A stretch of 55,805 nucleotides of DNA, taken from positions 1 to 55,805 of the forward strand of contig CALHWY010000028.1 in NCBI GenBank assembly GCA_938040055.1, written 5' to 3'. The DNA is from an uncultured Endomicrobiia bacterium. GTDB lineage: Bacteria; Elusimicrobiota; Endomicrobiia; Endomicrobiales; Endomicrobiaceae. The stretch's first letter is position 1. Each line of letters opens with the position of its first letter. The position numbers and the translations under genes are program-made. This document shows positions 8,711-17,473 of this stretch, piece by piece. The notes under the pieces are model-generated. The model was given only the letters and a program-made list of their open reading frames with translations, was not told the origin of the DNA and did no database searches.

Positions 8711-9664
8711 ATGGAAAAAATAACTTTCATACTCTTATCATTGTTTTTTTTCTCTTTTAATGCATTCGCTTTTTCTCCGTCCGAGTTTGATGAAGAAGAG
8801 TTTATAGTGAACGTGTTTTGGCATAAAGTCATAAATCTTCCCAAACAAAAACGCCCCGGAGTGGCTTTGGTGCTGGGCGGAGGGGGGGCGAGAGGTTTTG
8901 CCCATATAGGGGTGTTTAAGGTTTTAGAGAAAGAAAAAGTGCCTGTAGATTTGGTTATAGGCACAAGCATAGGCTCAATAGCGGGCGCATTTTACTGCGC
9001 CGGAATATCTTTGGATAAAGTGGAAGAACTTGCCAAAAATATAAACTGGAAATCGGTTTCCAATTTCAGCGCCCCTTCCATAATATCAATGCTTTTGTCG
9101 GAAGAACTTCTCTCCAACGCGCAGGTAGAAAATTTTCTGAAAAAAAATATCGGGGATTTGCGTTTTGACGAACTCAAAATTCCTCTTGTGTGCGTGGCTA
9201 CGGACTTAAATACGGGGGAAAGAATACTTTTAAGGGAAGGAAGCGTGGCTTTTGCGGCGAGGGCAAGCTCTACCCTTCCCGGATTTTTCAAACCCGTGGA
9301 ATACAGGCAGAGATATCTTGTCGACGGCGGTCTTGCGGAAAATATTCCCGTCGCGGTCGCAAAACTGTTTGACCCTGACGTAATCATAGCCGTTCAGGTA
9401 TCGGCAGACATAACCAAAAACGCCACCAATAATGTGTTTGCCACTTTCATGCAGGCCATTTATATCCAAGGCAAGGTTCTTGATACGGAAAATATCGCCG
9501 CGGCGGACATTCTTATACGTCCGGAAGTAGGCGAAATGTCGGCCGCTGATCTTTCTCACGCCTATCAGACGATAGAAAAAGGCTTTTCTGCGGCGAAAGA
9601 ATCTTTAAAAAATATAAAAACAACCATTATAGACAATACGGAGGAGAGTTTTTTCTTTGAATAA
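8711..9664 (+). CDS. Patatin-like phospholipase, exported
   Basis: A 317-residue protein starting with a hydrophobic signal segment (residues 4-19). The patatin fold is marked by LVLGGGGARGFAHIG (oxyanion loop), the nucleophile elbow GTSIGS, and VDGGLAENIPV holding the catalytic Asp of the Ser-Asp dyad. It resembles the RssA/YchK and NTE-like bacterial group, and probably hydrolyses phospholipids in the periplasm or at a membrane. It sits between a TolC-like protein and a lipoprotein, with the latter overlapping by eight bases, so the three may form an envelope unit. Confidence 0.92.
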   Translation: MEKITFILLSLFFFSFNAFAFSPSEFDEEEFIVNVFWHKVINLPKQKRPGVALVLGGGGARGFAHIGVFKVLEKEKVPVDLVIGTSIGSIAGAFYCAGISLDKVEELAKNINWKSVSNFSAPSIISMLLSEELLSNAQVENFLKKNIGDLRFDELKIPLVCVATDLNTGERILLREGSVAFAARASSTLPGFFKPVEYRQRYLVDGGLAENIPVAVAKLFDPDVIIAVQVSADITKNATNNVFATFMQAIYIQGKVLDTENIAAADILIRPEVGEMSAADLSHAYQTIEKGFSAAKESLKNIKTTIIDNTEESFFFE

Positions 9665-10697
9665 AACGGCTGTGTCCATACCATTATTGCTTTTTGCCTG
9701 TTTGTTTTTTTCTTGCGCCGCAAGCGTGCCCGGAACCGGCGTCGGCGGACAGGCTGAGGTGCTTTCGGAGCAGGGAATGTCTTTTAACGCCGGCGGGGCG
9801 AAAAGCGGAAAAGAAAAAGAGCGGCTTTATGAGAAATCGGCTGACGCATTGTTTGCAAAAGGGGATTATGAAGCTGCCGCGCAGATATACAATAAACTTC
9901 TGGAGGAAAATCCTCCGAAGAAAAAGAAAGCCCGTTATTATGTTAAACTGGGAGACGCGGAAGCGGCGAAAAAGTCTTATAATAAAGGGCTTGAATATTA
10001 TAAAAACGCTCTTCTACTGTATAAAAACGACAATGAAATAAGACGCAAAATAGGAGACATCCTGCTTGAAAGCAATTTGTACGGGCTGGCGGAGCAGAGT
10101 TTTCTGGATATTCTGTCTTCCGATAAAAATTCCGACTATGCCAAGAAAAAGCTCGGAGACATATATTACAAACAGAAAAAATATTCCAAAGCTTTAAGCT
10201 ATTATGAAGGCGTGAATTCTTCGTATTACGACAAAGACATGATAACGGCGATGGCCTTTTGCTACAGAAGCTTAAGCAATACGGATAAAGCGCTCAAACT
10301 TACGCAGGAGTTTATAAACGTCAGCCCTTCGTCCGAAATGTATTTTTTGTCTGGGCTTTTGCTTTTGGACAGTGGGGATTTCGATAAGGCGGAAAAAATG
10401 CTTCTCAGGTCGGTAAACCTTGATGCTTCGAATTTTTCATCATATATTTATCTTTCGGCGGTATATCTTGAGAAAGACGATATTGATAAAGCGCAAGAAA
10501 TGCTTAAGAAAGCGAATACCATAAATTCATATACCGCGGCGGCCGATATTATGTCTGCCAGGATAGCTTATAAAAAAGGGAAAATTTATGAAGCCCGAAG
10601 ATATGCTTCAAGCGCCGTTTTGAAGTCTAAAACCCCTTTTGTAAAAAGGCAGGCTGAGAAAATGGCGGCATTTTTAAATAAAAGTAAAATCCGCTGA
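9657..10697 (+). CDS. TPR-repeat lipoprotein
   Basis: A 346-residue lipoprotein with a TTG start inside the end of the patatin gene and GGAGAG about ten bases upstream. The signal ends in the lipobox FFSC, giving Cys20 as the lipidated residue. A low-complexity linker is followed by about seven tetratricopeptide-like repeats, for example ALFAKGDYEAAAQIYNKLL and YYKQKKYSKALSYYEG. TPR lipoproteins usually act as scaffolds in envelope assembly. The specific partner is unknown; translational coupling suggests the patatin enzyme. Confidence 0.85.
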   Translation: MNKTAVSIPLLLFACLFFSCAASVPGTGVGGQAEVLSEQGMSFNAGGAKSGKEKERLYEKSADALFAKGDYEAAAQIYNKLLEENPPKKKKARYYVKLGDAEAAKKSYNKGLEYYKNALLLYKNDNEIRRKIGDILLESNLYGLAEQSFLDILSSDKNSDYAKKKLGDIYYKQKKYSKALSYYEGVNSSYYDKDMITAMAFCYRSLSNTDKALKLTQEFINVSPSSEMYFLSGLLLLDSGDFDKAEKMLLRSVNLDASNFSSYIYLSAVYLEKDDIDKAQEMLKKANTINSYTAAADIMSARIAYKKGKIYEARRYASSAVLKSKTPFVKRQAEKMAAFLNKSKIR

Positions 10698-10715
10698 GCC
10701 GTACAATGCGTTTTT

Positions 10716-10745
10716 TTGACATAAACAGACTCTATTTTGTATCAT
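10716..10745 (+). promoter_or_regulatory. Candidate promoter for lysA
   Basis: TTGACA (10716-10721), an 18-base spacer and TATCAT (10740-10745) lie 50 bases before the lysA ATG. The -35 element is a perfect consensus. Confidence 0.5.
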
Positions 10746-10795
10746 AAACAAATGTCCGGATATGTTTGCGGGCGGAGCGGAAAAAAGGATAAATA

Positions 10796-12028
10796 ATGCT
10801 TAAATTCAGTAAAAACGAGCTTTATATAGAGCAGGTTCCTTTGTCTTTAATAGCCGAAAAGTACGGAACGGCGGCTTATGTATATTCAAAAAAGCGGATA
10901 ATAGACAATTTCGAATCCTACCGGAAAGCTTTAAAACCGTACCGCGGTTTAATTTGTTTTGCCTGCAAAACCAATTCGAACGGACAGATTTTAAAGCTTA
11001 TCGCGCGTCTTGGAGGCGGAGCGGACACTGTTTCGGGAGGCGAGATTTACAGATGTCTGAACGCGGGTTTTGAAGCTTCGAAAATAGTTTACGCCGGAGC
11101 CGGAAAAACCGCGGAAGAGATTCGCTATGCTCTTAAAAGCGGGATTTTTATGTTCAATGTCGAGTCTTACGAAGAACTTGAAGCCGTAAATAAAATCGCC
11201 GGCAGGCTGCGGGTAAAGGCGAATATCGCTTTAAGGATAAACCCCAATGTTGATCCCGACACCCATTCCTATGTAGTTACCGGGAAAAAAGGCACAAAAT
11301 TCGGGATTCCGTACGAAGAAGCTTTAGAAGCTTATCTTATAGCCTCAAAAATGAAAAATATCCGGCCCGTGGGAGTGCACAGTCATATAGGTTCGCAGAT
11401 ACTTAAAACGGAGCCCTTTATCCTCGCCGCTGAAAAAATAAAAAAACTTGTTGACCGTCTTGAAAAGGCAGGCGTAAAAATCGAGTATGTAAACTGCGGC
11501 GGCGGCCTTGGCATAGCTTACGGCGGCAAAGAAAAAGCGCCTTCAAAAAAAGAGCTTATGAGCGGAATTTTCAGGATTTTCGGCAAAGATAAAAAATTTA
11601 TTTTTGAACCCGGGCGCTCCGTAGTCGCGGACGCCGGTCATTTACTTGCGAAAGTTATCTACAGGAAGATATCCGGAGATAAAAGTTTTCTTATAACGGA
11701 TGCGGCGATGAATGATCTTATAAGGCCCACTCTTTACGGCGCTTATCACGATATCGTCCCTGTCAGAAAAAGCGGCGCCGCGAAAGCCGAAACCGATGTC
11801 GTAGGACCCGTATGCGAAAGCGGTGATTTTATGGGCAAAGACAGAATGCTTCCGGAATTGAAACAGGGAGAGCTTTTGCTTGTAAAATGTGCCGGCGCTT
11901 ACGGCAGTTCTATGTCTTCGCAATATAATTCAAGGCCTCTTTTGCCCGAAATTTTAGTTGACGGAAAAAAGATGAAAGTTATAAGAAAAAGAGGAACATA
12001 TAAAGATTTGCTGTTAAACGAGGTTTAA
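10796..12028 (+). CDS. lysA: Diaminopimelate decarboxylase
   Basis: Catalyses the last step of lysine synthesis, meso-diaminopimelate to lysine. The 410-residue protein has the fold-type III PLP barrel and a C-terminal beta domain. The PLP lysine lies in FACKTNSN, followed by GGGADTVSGGEI; HSHIGSQI, NCGGGLGI and EPGRSVV line the active site; VGPVCESGDF supplies the catalytic Cys; the C-terminus has AGAYGSSMSSQYNSRP. The start is ATG with AAAAAGGATAA upstream. An 879-base spacer separates it from dapA. Confidence 0.97.
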   Translation: MLKFSKNELYIEQVPLSLIAEKYGTAAYVYSKKRIIDNFESYRKALKPYRGLICFACKTNSNGQILKLIARLGGGADTVSGGEIYRCLNAGFEASKIVYAGAGKTAEEIRYALKSGIFMFNVESYEELEAVNKIAGRLRVKANIALRINPNVDPDTHSYVVTGKKGTKFGIPYEEALEAYLIASKMKNIRPVGVHSHIGSQILKTEPFILAAEKIKKLVDRLEKAGVKIEYVNCGGGLGIAYGGKEKAPSKKELMSGIFRIFGKDKKFIFEPGRSVVADAGHLLAKVIYRKISGDKSFLITDAAMNDLIRPTLYGAYHDIVPVRKSGAAKAETDVVGPVCESGDFMGKDRMLPELKQGELLLVKCAGAYGSSMSSQYNSRPLLPEILVDGKKMKVIRKRGTYKDLLLNEV

Positions 12029-12870
12029 GTCCGCCGTAAAACGGAAATTTTACAAAGCCTTCCGGAGAAATGCAGGAATGTTCCGTTAATAGTTTATCAC
12101 GGATTGCAAGTTAACGGATAAAGCGTTCCGGCAGGAAAAAGCCGGCGAAAAAGGCGCTGGAAATTCTTAAATAAAGGCGCGATATGTGTCTGCCGGATAG
12201 TCGGAAAAAAGCGGCGGGAATGTTTTTAGAGGGCTTTTATTTTAAGCTTCCGGCTGCCGCCGTGAATATGAATATCAAAATCTATCATTAAAGCGGCGCG
12301 GCAGACGGAAAATGCCTTAATAAACATAGAAAGCTGCCTGTAAAATGGTAAAATGATAATAAATATTTAAATATTTTTCGTGCAAAACAGAATTTTTTAT
12401 CGGACGGCTTAAAATGATTCCCGGATTTGCAAATGACGCAAAACGGCCGCGTCCGGACGTATTTGGATAATATTGGGACGAGACGCAAAACGGCCGGGAA
12501 TACGGCGGCGCCGTACGGGCATATTGCGTTTCGCTGTTTTTAGAATTAGAATAGCGGCTTGAAAAAATAAACAGCGGCTTTTTAAAATAACGCACGACAA
12601 CCGGCGTCAATTGAGTTTAAACTGCAAGACAAAGAGCTCTTTTATATGTATCGGCTGCAAGCGTATTACGGGCGTTTTTGCCGCGGCGGAAGAAATTGCG
12701 GTTCCGCCGTAATCAAGGAAGTCAACGTTTCGCCAAAAGTTTAACCGGATTGGCTGAAAAACAAATAGCGGAGGTTCCGCTTGTTTTAAACGGCTGCGGG
12801 AAAAAGCGGATGTATTTCCAATTTTTGTTTTGCATGAATAAAAACGGCAAAGCTTTATACGGCGCAGCTA
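12029..12870. other. Long gene-free spacer between lysA and dapA
   Basis: No recognisable gene on either strand. The composition resembles flanking DNA, with short frames only; the longest (12678-12875, 65 codons) has no ribosome site and no familiar motif. An ACGCAAAACGGCCG word occurs twice (12435 and 12484 areas). It is best read as eroded sequence that once held a gene. Confidence 0.5.
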
Positions 12871-12903
12871 TATAATTTATACCGGGGCATTGCCCCCAGG
12901 GGG
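12871..12903 (+). promoter_or_regulatory. dapA -10 element and G/C hairpins around the ribosome site
   Basis: A consensus TATAAT at 12871-12876 without a clear -35 would start a transcript about 25 bases before dapA. The short leader can pair GGGG (12883-12886) with CCCC, and CCCCC (12893-12897) abuts GGGGG (12899-12903), the ribosome-binding site itself. Alternate pairing could expose or hide the ribosome site. Confidence 0.3.
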
Positions 12904-12907
12904 ATTT

Positions 12908-13783
12908 ATGTTTTCTGGAGTTTATACGGCGTTGATAACGCCTTTTAAAGACGGGAAAGTTGATTTTGACGCATTCGGCGCTTTAATAGAAAACCAATAT
13001 AAAAACGGCGTGAGCGGACTTGTCCCTTGCGGCACTACGGGAGAGTCTCCGACTTTGTCTTATGAAGAGCATGAAGCCGTTATTGAATTTTGCGTGAAAC
13101 GGTCAAATGGAAGAATGAAAGTTCTTGCAGGAACGGGATCAAATTCGACCGATGAAGCAATACATTTTACCGAATTCGCAAAAAAAGTCGGATGTGACGG
13201 GGCATTGCTGGTTTCTCCTTATTATAATAAGCCTACCCAAAAAGGCTTGTATCTTCATTTTAAGGCGGTGGCTGACGCGGTGAATATACCCGTGGTGCTT
13301 TATAATATAGCCGGCAGAACTTCGGTAAACATTGAACCCGCTACTGTGGCAAAACTTTGTAAGGATTGCAAAAATATTGTCGGAGTTAAAGAGGCTTCCG
13401 GCTCTTTGGGACAGATGAGCGCCATAAAAGCTTTAACTCCGGGTATCGATCTTATGTCCGGGGATGACGCTCTTACTCTTCCTCTGCTTGCCGTAGGAGG
13501 ATGCGCGGTAATATCCGTTTTGTCCAATATTTTGCCGGCGGAAGTGGTTTCTTTGGTTAAAGCTTTTGAAGGCGGAAACGTAAAAGAAGCCGTTAATATT
13601 CATTACAGACTGCTGCCTTTGGTAAATGCGATGTTTATCGAAACCAATCCCGTGCCTGTAAAAACTGCCGCGTCTATGCTTGGAATTTGTTCATTGGAGT
13701 TAAGGCTTCCGATGTGCGAAATGGAAGAAGCGAATAAATTAAAGTTGGAAAAAGCTATGAAAGATTTCGGTCTTTTAAAATAA
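12908..13783 (+). CDS. dapA: 4-hydroxy-tetrahydrodipicolinate synthase
   Basis: Condenses pyruvate with aspartate semialdehyde, the first committed lysine step. I use the ATG at 12908 because it follows AGGGGG and gives the normal 291 residues. The TIM-barrel motifs are GVYTALITPF, PCGTTGESPTL, LVSPYYNKPTQ (with the catalytic Tyr), LYNIAGRTSVN, and the Schiff-base lysine in GVKEASG. dapB follows after 15 bases, so the two are co-transcribed. Confidence 0.97.
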   Translation: MFSGVYTALITPFKDGKVDFDAFGALIENQYKNGVSGLVPCGTTGESPTLSYEEHEAVIEFCVKRSNGRMKVLAGTGSNSTDEAIHFTEFAKKVGCDGALLVSPYYNKPTQKGLYLHFKAVADAVNIPVVLYNIAGRTSVNIEPATVAKLCKDCKNIVGVKEASGSLGQMSAIKALTPGIDLMSGDDALTLPLLAVGGCAVISVLSNILPAEVVSLVKAFEGGNVKEAVNIHYRLLPLVNAMFIETNPVPVKTAASMLGICSLELRLPMCEMEEANKLKLEKAMKDFGLLK

Positions 13784-13798
13784 GCTGGGAGGTTTTCT

Positions 13799-14572
13799 AT
13801 GAAAATTACCGTATGCGGAGCAGCCGGAAGAATGGGACAGTGCATACTGGATTTGTCCAGATATGACGAAGCGCTTCAGGTTTGTGCGGCGGTGGAGTAT
13901 GAAACAAGCCCCGCCATAGGTACGGGCGTGCCCGCGATTATTCCCGTTTCCGCATTGGGAACGGTTTTGCCTGAAACCGAAGTTTTGATTGATTTTACAA
14001 ATCCTGACAGCTCGTTGAAAAATCTTGAATATGCAAAAAAATACAAAGTTCCTATTGTTATCGGAACCACGGGTTTTATTTCCGAACAGAAAGAAAAAAT
14101 AGCGGAAGCCGCAAAAGAAATTCCGGTTGTTTTTACTCCGAACATGTCCGTGGGAGTAAACATATTGTTTAAACTTGTAAAGGAAGTCGCCGCGCTGATA
14201 CCGGATTATGATATAGAAATCGTGGAGATTCATCACAATAAGAAAAAAGATTCCCCTTCCGGAACAGGCGCGAAGCTTGCCGATATAGCCGCCGCGGCGA
14301 TAGGCAAAAATATGAATGAAGTCGGCGTATACGGCAGAAAAACCATAATGGGAGAAAGAAAAAAAGACGAAATAGGCGTAATGTCCGTGAGAGGCGGCGA
14401 TATAGTCGGAGAGCATACCGTATATTTTGCCGGGACGGGAGAGCGTCTTGAGCTGACTCACAGGGCGCAGTCAAGAAACACTTTTGGGGCCGGAGCGATA
14501 AGAGCGGCAAAATGGGTAGTCGGCAAAGAGCCCGGACTTTATGATATGCACGACGTTCTCGGACTGAAATAG
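13799..14572 (+). CDS. dapB: 4-hydroxy-tetrahydrodipicolinate reductase
   Basis: Reduces the DapA product with NAD(P)H. The 257-residue protein has the N-terminal Rossmann motif VCGAAGRMGQ, FTNPDSS and GTTGF in the cofactor domain, and the catalytic signature EIHHNKKKDSPSGTG with the conserved His pair and Lys. VRGGDIVGEH follows in the tetramer domain. GGGAGG precedes the ATG. A candidate terminator lies about 100 bases downstream. Confidence 0.97.
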   Translation: MKITVCGAAGRMGQCILDLSRYDEALQVCAAVEYETSPAIGTGVPAIIPVSALGTVLPETEVLIDFTNPDSSLKNLEYAKKYKVPIVIGTTGFISEQKEKIAEAAKEIPVVFTPNMSVGVNILFKLVKEVAALIPDYDIEIVEIHHNKKKDSPSGTGAKLADIAAAAIGKNMNEVGVYGRKTIMGERKKDEIGVMSVRGGDIVGEHTVYFAGTGERLELTHRAQSRNTFGAGAIRAAKWVVGKEPGLYDMHDVLGLK

Positions 14573-14672
14573 TGAATTAAAATGCCGCGCTGTCCGTTCT
14601 TTTATCAAAATGTTTTACCGGAAATTGTTATTGCGGCGGCCGGAATAAGAAACCGCGCTCTTTCGGGCGGGC

Positions 14673-14728
14673 AAAAAAAGCCGTAGTTTGTCCGTAAAAA
14701 TAAAAAAAACAAGAAACGGCTTTTTTTT
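14673..14728 (+). terminator. Candidate terminator after dapB
   Basis: AAAAAAAGCCGT (14673-14684) pairs with ACGGCTTTTTTT (14716-14727), followed by one more T. The loop is about 31 bases. The A-run/T-run symmetry would allow termination in both directions. Confidence 0.45.
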
Positions 14729-15369
14729 ATTAAAACCGGTTATTCTTCCCGGGCTTTTACGGAATTGCCGCAGCGGAAAACGGAAAAACGCGGATGCGGC
14801 CGTGTAAAAAGACGGTTTTAAAGGCGGCTTTTACAATATATATGCAACGATAATATGACGCGCCGGCTTTTAAACAGGCGGCGTGTTTTTTTTGTTTAAA
14901 CGATAAAACCAGGACTATAAATGAAGAAAACTTTGCCGGTATTTTGCCGGAGACGGCGATGTCTGCGGTACTTTTAATTTTTTCATCGGATAGTTTGCCC
15001 TATCCGTTTATAAAGTTTTCTGAAATCGCGCTTTGTTCAATTATGAAATGATTTTTTTTCATTACCCGCCCCTTTCTTTAAAACAAAAACGACGGCGCAA
15101 AGTTTCTGAAAACGATAAAGAAATATGCGGCTTTTGAAACTTTGACATTTCCTATGCTCAATGAATGTATTGAAAAAGATGCCGCCCATAAAGCCGCGCG
15201 ATCAAGAAAACGAAAAGACAGAAAACAACAGGCGGATATCGGCTTTAACTTTATCGTAAATATAAAAATGAACGGCGGTGTTGAGAACAAGCGGGAAATG
15301 AGGCGGCAGAAAAAGCAGCTTAAAAATATATAATATCGGCAAACGTTTAGAGAGAAAAAGCAGGATTTG
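14729..15369. other. Gene-poor spacer between dapB and the alkylation-repair gene
   Basis: No recognised gene. A 63-codon frame at 15142-15333 is rich in Lys and Arg, has no ribosome site and matches nothing I know. A well-formed terminator sits in the middle of the stretch (14858-14893) with no gene before it. This may be decayed DNA, or the terminator may end an unannotated small transcript. Confidence 0.45.
14858..14893 (+). terminator. Orphan rho-independent terminator
   Basis: ACGCGCCG (14858-14865) pairs with CGGCGTGT (14879-14886), with one G-U pair and a 13-base loop. It is followed by eight T residues (14886-14893). No coding gene lies directly upstream. Confidence 0.5.
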
Positions 15370-16002
15370 ATGAGGCAAACGGGCTTGAAAAAGTATATTA
15401 AAAATTTGGAAGACGAATTCTCCCGAATCTTAAACGGATTTAAGGAAGAAAAGAAAAGAGCTTCAGCGGATTTTGAATCCAATAACAATTCACATACAAA
15501 AGAATTGGCGTATTTGGCCTATCAGTCTGACACATATCAATTAAGAATGTATGGAGTATTCCTATTCGGCTATTTGTCGGAAGATGAAGAAATTTTAAGT
15601 TTTATGAGGGATGAAGTGTCCAAAGATGATAACTGGAGAGTTCAAGAAGTATTGGCAAAATCCTTTGATGAATTTTGCAAGAAAACAAATTATGAAAGGT
15701 CTCTTCCGGTTATTGACGAATGGCTGGGAAACGGCAATCCTAATACAAGGAGAGCGGTGACGGAGGGCTTAAGAGTATGGACAAACAGGCCGTATTTTAA
15801 AGAGAATCCTAACGAAGCCGTTGGAAGATTATCCGCTCTGAAAGAAGATAACAGCGAATATGTCAGAAAATCGATCGGGAATGCTTTAAGAGATATCAGT
15901 AAAAAATATCCCGAGCTTATTAAAACGGAATTAGCCGGTTGGAAACTGGACGGCAAAAAAATAAATCAGGTTTATAAGCTTGCGGTTAAATTTATTAAAT
16001 GA
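15370..16002 (+). CDS. DNA alkylation repair family protein (AlkD-like HEAT repeats)
   Basis: A 210-residue all-helical protein resembling the DNA alkylation repair (AlkD-like) family, whose HEAT-like repeats cradle damaged DNA and release alkylated bases. Supporting stretches are RMYGVFLFGYLS, DDNWRVQEVLAKSFDEFC, NPNTRRAVTEGLRVW and YVRKSIGNALRDISKKYP. I prefer the ATG at 15370 over the TTG one codon earlier; AGG lies five bases upstream. It stands alone between long spacers. Confidence 0.8.
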   Translation: MRQTGLKKYIKNLEDEFSRILNGFKEEKKRASADFESNNNSHTKELAYLAYQSDTYQLRMYGVFLFGYLSEDEEILSFMRDEVSKDDNWRVQEVLAKSFDEFCKKTNYERSLPVIDEWLGNGNPNTRRAVTEGLRVWTNRPYFKENPNEAVGRLSALKEDNSEYVRKSIGNALRDISKKYPELIKTELAGWKLDGKKINQVYKLAVKFIK

Positions 16003-16035
16003 CAAATTTCCTTCATCCGGCACAGGCGGTTAAAT

Positions 16036-16094
16036 AAAAACCGTGAACACGGCAATTCAAGAAAGGTAAATTAAAAAACGGTTTTTTGTTTTTT
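16036..16094 (+). terminator. Candidate terminator after the alkylation-repair gene
   Basis: AAAAACCG (16036-16043) pairs with CGGTTTTT (16079-16086), enclosing a smaller CCGTG/CACGG stem (16041-16052). Two T-runs follow. The outer loop is long, so the call is moderate. Confidence 0.4.
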
Positions 16095-16436
16095 GCCGCT
16101 CAAAACGGAAAAAGAAAGTATGGAAACGGGAAAGAAAATCATAAGCGCGGAAAAAGGAATCAAACGGCTGTAAAACGGAAGAAAGAAACTGTTATTCGGC
16201 AGAAAGTGCATGGGCGAAAAAAAGGGATAAAAGATTTATCAGAGAAGACATAGTGTTTGAAGGCATATTTACGGAAAACAAGGCTGCCGTTTGTAAAATT
16301 CGGCAACAAAAAAAACGGGTAATAAGTAATATAATAAAATCCGGACGGAATATAAATTCAGAGTTTGACGTCGTCTTAGGCCGGCAATATCGGTAATTTC
16401 GGAATGATATGATTTTTTAGAAGAGAAAATGCATAG
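16095..16436. other. Gene-free spacer before the acetyltransferase
   Basis: About 340 bases with frequent stops in all frames. I see no gene, no ribosome site and no RNA fold of note. Confidence 0.5.
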
Positions 16437-16880
16437 ATGAAAATAAAAGAAATCGCGGAAAACAAGAAGCAGTTTTTGCCGCTGTTGTTATTGGCGGACG
16501 AACGGGAAGATATGATAGACAAATATATTACGGACGGAACAATGTATGTTTTAGACGACAACGGGGTTAAAGGGGAATGCGTTGTCATAGACGCGGGCAA
16601 TAAAATTCTTGAAATCAAAAATATTGCCGTCCGGTCGGACTGCCGGAGGAAAGGATACGGAAAAGCTTTAATCGATTTTATCGTCGGAAAATACAAAGGG
16701 GAATATTCAGCGTTGCAAGCCGGAACGGGAGACAGTCCGTCAACCGTTCCTTTTTATGAAAAATGCGGATTCGTCCGTTCGCATATTGTCAAAAATTTTT
16801 TCGTAGACAACTACGGACATCCGGTTTATGAATGCGGCGTTCAATTGGCGGATATGATTTATTTGAGGCGAAATTTGTAA
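16437..16880 (+). CDS. GNAT-family N-acetyltransferase
   Basis: A 147-residue acetyltransferase. The acetyl-CoA pyrophosphate-binding loop is RRKGYGKALI (motif A), preceded by the strand ILEIKNIAVRSD, and motif B appears as PFYEKCGFVRSH. The substrate cannot be told from sequence; small molecules or peptides are both possible. The ATG has only a weak ribosome site (AAGAGAAAA). It is a single gene flanked by spacers of over 400 bases. Confidence 0.85.
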   Translation: MKIKEIAENKKQFLPLLLLADEREDMIDKYITDGTMYVLDDNGVKGECVVIDAGNKILEIKNIAVRSDCRRKGYGKALIDFIVGKYKGEYSALQAGTGDSPSTVPFYEKCGFVRSHIVKNFFVDNYGHPVYECGVQLADMIYLRRNL

Positions 16881-17437
16881 ATCGGAATTTCACGGAGCGG
16901 CCGGCAAACGGATGCGGATACTTGAACCTTATTAAAGGGGAGCAAATGCCGGACGCAGGAGTAAAGCTCCGACGGACGGTTTGAAAAATATATTTTAAGG
17001 ACGCGGATTTTCCGATGTAAAAAACACATCTTAACGGCGGGAACATCGCATCTGATTGCAAATAAACGGCTGAACCGGGGATTGCCGGGCAAATTGCGTA
17101 AATGACGGCAGGGATTTGGTTTTGATATCTCCGCGTTTGCAGTTTCCGCGGTATGATTTGCCGTCTTTGCCTGAAAAAGCGCCCGGTTGGCGGGGCGGTA
17201 AAAATAAAGAAATCTGCGATAATCTCATCTTCCCCACGCATTGCGGCAAGGCGTCGGATGTCGCCGGAGAGACGGGCGTGCCGTCCGAAAGGCCGGAACG
17301 GGCTGAAATCCGCGGCAATGCCGTTTTCCGGCATTTTTTAGAAAATACGGTTCTTAATAATGCGGTTTGAAACTTTCGGGAACTTTGCAAAAGCGCCTGT
17401 TGAGAAAATTCCCGCCGAAATCCGCGCTTTTTTCCAT
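16881..17437. other. Spacer with a possible gene remnant (17116-17370)
   Basis: No intact gene. A + frame at 17116-17370 (84 codons) has protein-like composition, including LPSLPEKAPGWRGG and EICDNLIFPTHCG, but lacks a ribosome site and a known family. It could be the remains of a decayed gene. The antisense frames over it are probably shadows. Confidence 0.3.
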
Positions 17438-17466
17438 TTGAAGTTTGAGTTCTAAAATAATAAAAT
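17438..17466 (+). promoter_or_regulatory. Candidate promoter for folK giving a leaderless mRNA
   Basis: TTGAAG (17438-17443), a 17-base spacer and TAAAAT (17461-17466). The -10 box ends only seven bases before the folK ATG, so transcription would begin at or next to the start codon. No Shine-Dalgarno sequence is present, consistent with a leaderless message. Confidence 0.45.
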
Positions 17467-17473
17467 TCTTATT

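Noticed and set aside
12678..12875. 65-codon frame before dapA
   Set aside because: No ribosome site and no known motif; the codons look like decayed DNA.
15142..15333. 63-codon Lys/Arg-rich frame
   Set aside because: It has no ribosome site and no recognisable family, so I describe it only as part of the spacer.
16789..17334. 181-codon antisense frame over the acetyltransferase end and spacer
   Set aside because: Composition is Pro/Arg-rich and irregular, and no ribosome site or motif is visible.
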